In this document: positions 61,095 to 64,000 of the stretch, one piece after another
Layout: each line of letters starts with the position of its first letter
Position numbering within the stretch: the first letter of the stretch is position 1
DNA from: JAWLGZ01 sp041690635
Lineage (GTDB): Bacteria > Pseudomonadota > Gammaproteobacteria > Thiohalomonadales > Thiohalomonadaceae
Assembly: GCA_041690635.1 (NCBI GenBank)
Contig: JAWLGZ010000002.1
Coordinates: 806,001 to 870,000, forward strand
Direction of reading: 5' to 3'
Length of the DNA stretch: 64,000 bases
The notes under the pieces: generated by a model
What the model saw: only the letters and a program-made list of their open reading frames with translations
Told to the model about the DNA's origin: nothing
Databases searched by the model: none
Position numbers and translations under genes: made by a program

Positions 61095-61299
61095 CTGGGG
61101 TCCTCAGCTTGCTACTGGTGAGTTACAACCGCGCCCGGATCTCCTATCCTTCCGCGAGGACCTGAGCATCTGGCCCAAGCCCCCGGGTGCTTCCTGAGCG
61201 GCGGTGTCCGCCATGCGCGCTGGCGCACAGCGGAAAAAGGCCGGTAGCACATTAGCCACCAGCCGCTTGTATTACATACGGTCAATCTTACGTGAGACA

Positions 61300-61326
61300 G
61301 CGGGAGAACACAGAATGTTCTCCCGC
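61300..61326 (-). ncRNA. Hairpin in the rplL-rpoB spacer
   Basis: A perfect 11-bp stem GCGGGAGAACA/TGTTCTCCCGC with a five-base loop lies 53 bases after rplL; it lacks a T tract. In E. coli this 284-bp-type spacer carries an attenuator and RNase III site that adjusts RNA polymerase to ribosomal protein output. I suggest the same role. Confidence 0.55.
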
Positions 61327-61378
61327 CATGTCCTGTCTCTTGCCAGGCTGAACCTGACCGGCATGGAGCTGGCGCCGT

Positions 61379-61759
61379 TTACTTCAACTCGACGCTGGCG
61401 CCCGCCTCTTCCAACTGCTTCTTCATGCTCTCGGCCTCGTCCTTGCTGGCGCCTTCCTTGACAGTGGACGGAGCGCCTTCGACCAATTCCTTGGCTTCCT
61501 TCAGACCAAGACCGGTGATAGCGCGCACAGCCTTGATAACGCCAACCTTATTGTCGCCGAAGCTGCTCATGACCACATCGAACTCGGTCTTCTCCTCGGC
61601 GGCGGCAGCTTCACCACCAGCGGCGGCGGCCGGGGCCGCGGCAACAGCGGCGGCGGCGGAAACGCCAAACTTTTCTTCCATAGCCTCGATGAGGTCGACG
61701 ACCTCCATCACGGTCATGTTGGAGATGGTCTCCAGGATATCTTCTTTAGAAACGGCCAT
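61379..61759 (-). CDS. rplL: 50S ribosomal protein L7/L12
   Basis: 126 residues. The N-terminal dimerisation helices include MAVSKEDILETISNMTVMEV. The Ala/Gly-rich hinge lies at about 38-52. The C-terminal domain has VIKAVRAITGLGLKEAKELV. It is the stalk protein that recruits elongation factors. Confidence 0.99.
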   Translation of the reverse strand: MAVSKEDILETISNMTVMEVVDLIEAMEEKFGVSAAAAVAAAPAAAAGGEAAAAEEKTEFDVVMSSFGDNKVGVIKAVRAITGLGLKEAKELVEGAPSTVKEGASKDEAESMKKQLEEAGASVELK

Positions 61760-61832
61760 TGCTTCCTACTCCTCGAATCAATCAGTTTAGCCCACCACCA
61801 CACGCGACGACGGGCGCCTCAAAGTGAAATAC

Positions 61833-62366
61833 CTATGCTGCTGCCGACTGCTTCTGATCGCGGACAGCTGCCACAGTACGCACCAACTTGGCATGGGGCT
61901 CCGCCATGGTGCGCACGAACTTCTCGACAGGTGCCTTCATTACCGCCATGAGCAGGCTGATCGCCTGTTCCTTGTTCGGCATCTTGGCAAGCCGCTCGAG
62001 ATCGCCCGCGGACAGCAACTTACCGCCGACCGCAACCAGCCGCGGTACCAAACGGTTGTTTCCCTTGGAGAAGTCCTTAACCAGGCGCGCAGCGGCCCCG
62101 GGGTCCTCCATCGAGAACGCCAGCACCAACGGTCCAGTCAGGCCCTCTTTGAGGCACTCGAACTCGGTGCCTTCGACGGCGCGACGCGCCAACGTGTTCT
62201 TGACTACGCGTAGATAGACGTTCTCCGCACGCGCCTTCGCGCGCAGATCAGCCATTTCATTCGCGGACAGTCCCACGTACTCCGCACCAACGGCGGAGTG
62301 CGCCTTCGCGGCGGCTTCAGCGACCTCGGAAACGATGGCCTTCTTTTGCTCAAAATTGAGAGCCAC
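61833..62366 (-). CDS. rplJ: 50S ribosomal protein L10
   Basis: 177 residues from GTG 62366 (MALNFEQKKAIVSEV), with GAGGTAAG upstream. It anchors the L7/L12 stalk. In E. coli the L10-L12 complex represses this operon by binding its leader, and a matching leader is visible upstream. Confidence 0.98.
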   Translation of the reverse strand: MALNFEQKKAIVSEVAEAAAKAHSAVGAEYVGLSANEMADLRAKARAENVYLRVVKNTLARRAVEGTEFECLKEGLTGPLVLAFSMEDPGAAARLVKDFSKGNNRLVPRLVAVGGKLLSAGDLERLAKMPNKEQAISLLMAVMKAPVEKFVRTMAEPHAKLVRTVAAVRDQKQSAAA

Positions 62367-62424
62367 GCGAACTTACCTCACTGATTGGCCGCAACCGGCA
62401 AGCCGACTGCGGCGCTCCACCTAC

Positions 62425-62540
62425 GGAAGACCCAACCACCGGCCTTCCACCCTACGGTGGCTCCCAACAGGTAATCCTGTTCGGACCGCACCGTCTACGC
62501 AGGCTTCCATTAAGCCGAACTCGGCACCTGCGGTCTTTGA
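62425..62540 (-). promoter_or_regulatory. Ribosomal protein L10 leader
   Basis: The 289-bp rplA-rplJ spacer contains two complementary blocks in the sense strand, AGACCGCAGGTGCCGAG (62537-62521) and GCGTAGACGGTGCGGTCC (62500-62483). These resemble the L10-binding bent stem of the L10 leader class. Further small hairpins lie on both sides. I saw no clear promoter in the spacer. Confidence 0.6.
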
Positions 62541-62655
62541 CGGCCACTGCCCCAACCAACTGCCGGACTTGCAGGCCCCCCAGAGGGGGTCAAGCCCGAC
62601 CGACGGCTAAAGCAGCGGCCCGAATCCCACCCCGGCACGCCAGGGTGGAATCCCG

Positions 62656-63351
62656 TCAGAACGACAGGGAGGCCTGATCCACAGGGATACCAGGACCCAT
62701 CGTCGTCGACAGGGAAACCTTCTTCATGTAGACGCCCTTCGAACTGCTCGGCTTCGCCTTCTGCAGATCCGTCAGCAGGGCCTGCAGATTCTCGCGGAGC
62801 GCATCATCGGCAAAATCCAGCTTGCCGATGGAACAGTGAATGATGCCGGTCTTATCCGTGCGGTAGCGCACCTGACCCGCCTTGGCGTTCTTCACCGCCG
62901 TCGCAACGTCCGGCGTGACTGTGCCGACTTTCGGGTTCGGCATCAGCCCGCGCGGGCCGAGGATCTGGCCGAGTTGGCCGACCACCCGCATCGCGTCCGG
63001 CGAGGCAATAACCACGTCGAAATCGAGGTTGCCGCCCTTCACCTGCTCGGCAAGGTCTTCCATACCGACGATCTCGGCCCCCGCCTCTTTGGCGGCATCT
63101 GCGTTTGCACCCTGCGCGAAGACCGCCACGCGAACGCTCTTACCGGTACCGTTCGGCAGCACGGTCGATCCCCGAACCACCTGATCCGATTTACGCGGAT
63201 CGACACCGAGATTGACGGCCACGTCCACCGATTCGAGGAACTTGGCCTTGGGTAGCTCCTTGAGCAGACCCAGTGCATCTTCAATGGTGTAGAGCTTTCC
63301 GGTTTGGATCTTTTCCCGAACCGCTTTCATACGCTTGGACAACTTGGCCAT
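62656..63351 (-). CDS. rplA: 50S ribosomal protein L1
   Basis: 231 residues. It starts MAKLSKRMKAVREKIQ and carries the L1 block ILGPRGLMPNPKVGTVTPDV. It moves deacylated tRNA in the E-site stalk, and in E. coli represses rplKA. It starts two bases after rplK. Confidence 0.99.
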   Translation of the reverse strand: MAKLSKRMKAVREKIQTGKLYTIEDALGLLKELPKAKFLESVDVAVNLGVDPRKSDQVVRGSTVLPNGTGKSVRVAVFAQGANADAAKEAGAEIVGMEDLAEQVKGGNLDFDVVIASPDAMRVVGQLGQILGPRGLMPNPKVGTVTPDVATAVKNAKAGQVRYRTDKTGIIHCSIGKLDFADDALRENLQALLTDLQKAKPSSSKGVYMKKVSLSTTMGPGIPVDQASLSF

Positions 63352-63353
63352 GG

Positions 63354-63785
63354 TCAGACCCCCTCCGTCTCAAGACCCATGCTACGGGCACTCCCGGCGA
63401 TCGTGCGCACGGCCGCATCGAGATCCGCCGCAGACAGATCGGGCATCTTGGCCTTTGCGATCTCTTCAAGCTGCTCGCGCGAAACTTTGCCCACCTTGTC
63501 GCGATTGGGCACGGCCGAGCCCGACTGAATGCCGGCCGCCTTTTTCAGCAGCACTGATGCCGGTGGGGTCTTGGTGATAAAGGTAAAGCTGCGGTCGCTG
63601 TAAACCGTGATCACGACCGGGGTCGGAAGACCCGGTTCGAGGTTCTGTGTCTGGGCGTTGAACGCCTTGCAGAACTCCATGATGTTGACGCCGTGCTGAC
63701 CCAATGCGGGCCCGACCGGCGGACTGGGGTTGGCCTGACCGGCCTTCACCTGAAGCTTGATATAAGCTTGGATCTTCTTTGCCAT
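63354..63785 (-). CDS. rplK: 50S ribosomal protein L11
   Basis: 143 residues. It has KLQVKAGQANPSPPVGPALG and the C-terminal rRNA-binding GSARSMGLETEGV. It is part of the GTPase-associated centre. It lies downstream of nusG by about 110 bases. Confidence 0.99.
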   Translation of the reverse strand: MAKKIQAYIKLQVKAGQANPSPPVGPALGQHGVNIMEFCKAFNAQTQNLEPGLPTPVVITVYSDRSFTFITKTPPASVLLKKAAGIQSGSAVPNRDKVGKVSREQLEEIAKAKMPDLSAADLDAAVRTIAGSARSMGLETEGV

Positions 63786-63894
63786 GACGCTCTCCTGATG
63801 TGGGTACCAGCGCCTGCGGATTGGTTACCCAGGCTCCCCTGTTCAAACAGTCACGAGTAACGAGCTGTGCGCAACTTGCGACCCGTTGACCAAA

Positions 63895-64000
63895 TCAGCC
63901 CTTTTCGACCTGCCCAAACTCCAGCTCGACCGGCGTGGAACGACCAAAGATCAGCACTGCCACACGCAGGCGATTCTTTTCGTAATCCACCTCTTCCACC
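63895..64000 (-). CDS. nusG: Transcription antitermination factor NusG, C-terminal fragment
   Basis: Only the last 35 codons are in the window: VEEVDYEKNRLRVAVLIFGR, then TPVELEFGQVEKG and TGA. That is the end of the KOW domain of NusG, which binds S10 and Rho. The gene continues past the right edge. The nusG-rplK order is conserved. Confidence 0.95.
   Translation of the reverse strand, partial: VEEVDYEKNRLRVAVLIFGRSTPVELEFGQVEKG

Noticed and set aside
62367..62655. Separate promoter for rplJ-rplL
   Set aside because: A TTGACC is present but no -10 box at proper spacing, so I annotate only the leader structure.

Overview
The window is a high-GC chromosomal segment of a gammaproteobacterium. 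The order ispH-fkpB-lspA-ileS-ribF-murJ/rpsT, the ispB/rplU-rpmA-obgE-proB block, the ssb-MFS-uvrA block and the intact L11-beta-str-S10-spc-alpha ribosomal supercluster are all typical of that class. SHP-type and multiheme c cytochromes, with interspersed GTAGGAGC-type palindromes, hint at a sulfur- or redox-specialised lineage such as Chromatiales/Ectothiorhodospirales relatives. That placement is inference; no 16S gene is present.

Layout. 1-5474 (minus): ispH (partial), fkpB, lspA, ileS and ribF are tightly packed, with a 490-bp inverted-repeat-bounded element between ispH and fkpB. 5597-8297: a palindromic repeat, murJ, divergent rpsT with its terminator, and a DUF433/DUF5615 toxin-antitoxin-like pair in which both genes are frameshifted. 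8362-12732: proB, whose start codon abuts 12 copies of a 7-bp tandem repeat, then obgE, rpmA, rplU, divergent ispB and tRNA-Pro(CGG). 12924-20007 (minus): an unusual redox/signalling cluster of six genes. They are two small cyclic-nucleotide-binding-domain proteins, an SHP-type cytochrome c, a fused flavoprotein with two cNMP domains and four [4Fe-4S] sites, a di-heme b-type membrane cytochrome, and an FHA domain fused through one membrane helix to a decaheme cytochrome c. 20008-20942 is non-coding and holds two inverted-repeat-bounded elements. 20943-25556: an RND efflux pump operon (adaptor, pump, secreted PRC-barrel protein) under a promoter overlapped by a TetR-like palindrome. 25981-30836: ssb, a YajR-like transporter and uvrA. 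30994-33539 (plus): a SLAM/DUF560-like outer-membrane protein followed by a secreted FecR/DUF2135 protein. 33611-34363: a SAM hydroxide adenosyltransferase. 34486-64000 (minus): rplQ through rplK and the 3' end of nusG.

How parts fit. The 12924-20007 cluster can be read as an electron route: a cytoplasmic NAD(P)H/Fe-S protein, a two-heme b cytochrome in the membrane, then periplasmic decaheme and SHP cytochromes. It carries several small-molecule (cNMP) and phosphothreonine (FHA) sensing domains. This is the best candidate for a poorly described system here. The SLAM-like/FecR pair is a second candidate, read as transporter plus cargo. The ribosomal region is orthodox in gene content, but repeat palindromes have invaded it between rpsQ and rplN and between rpoB and rpoC. 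A terminator-like hairpin also sits between the rpsL promoter and rpsL.
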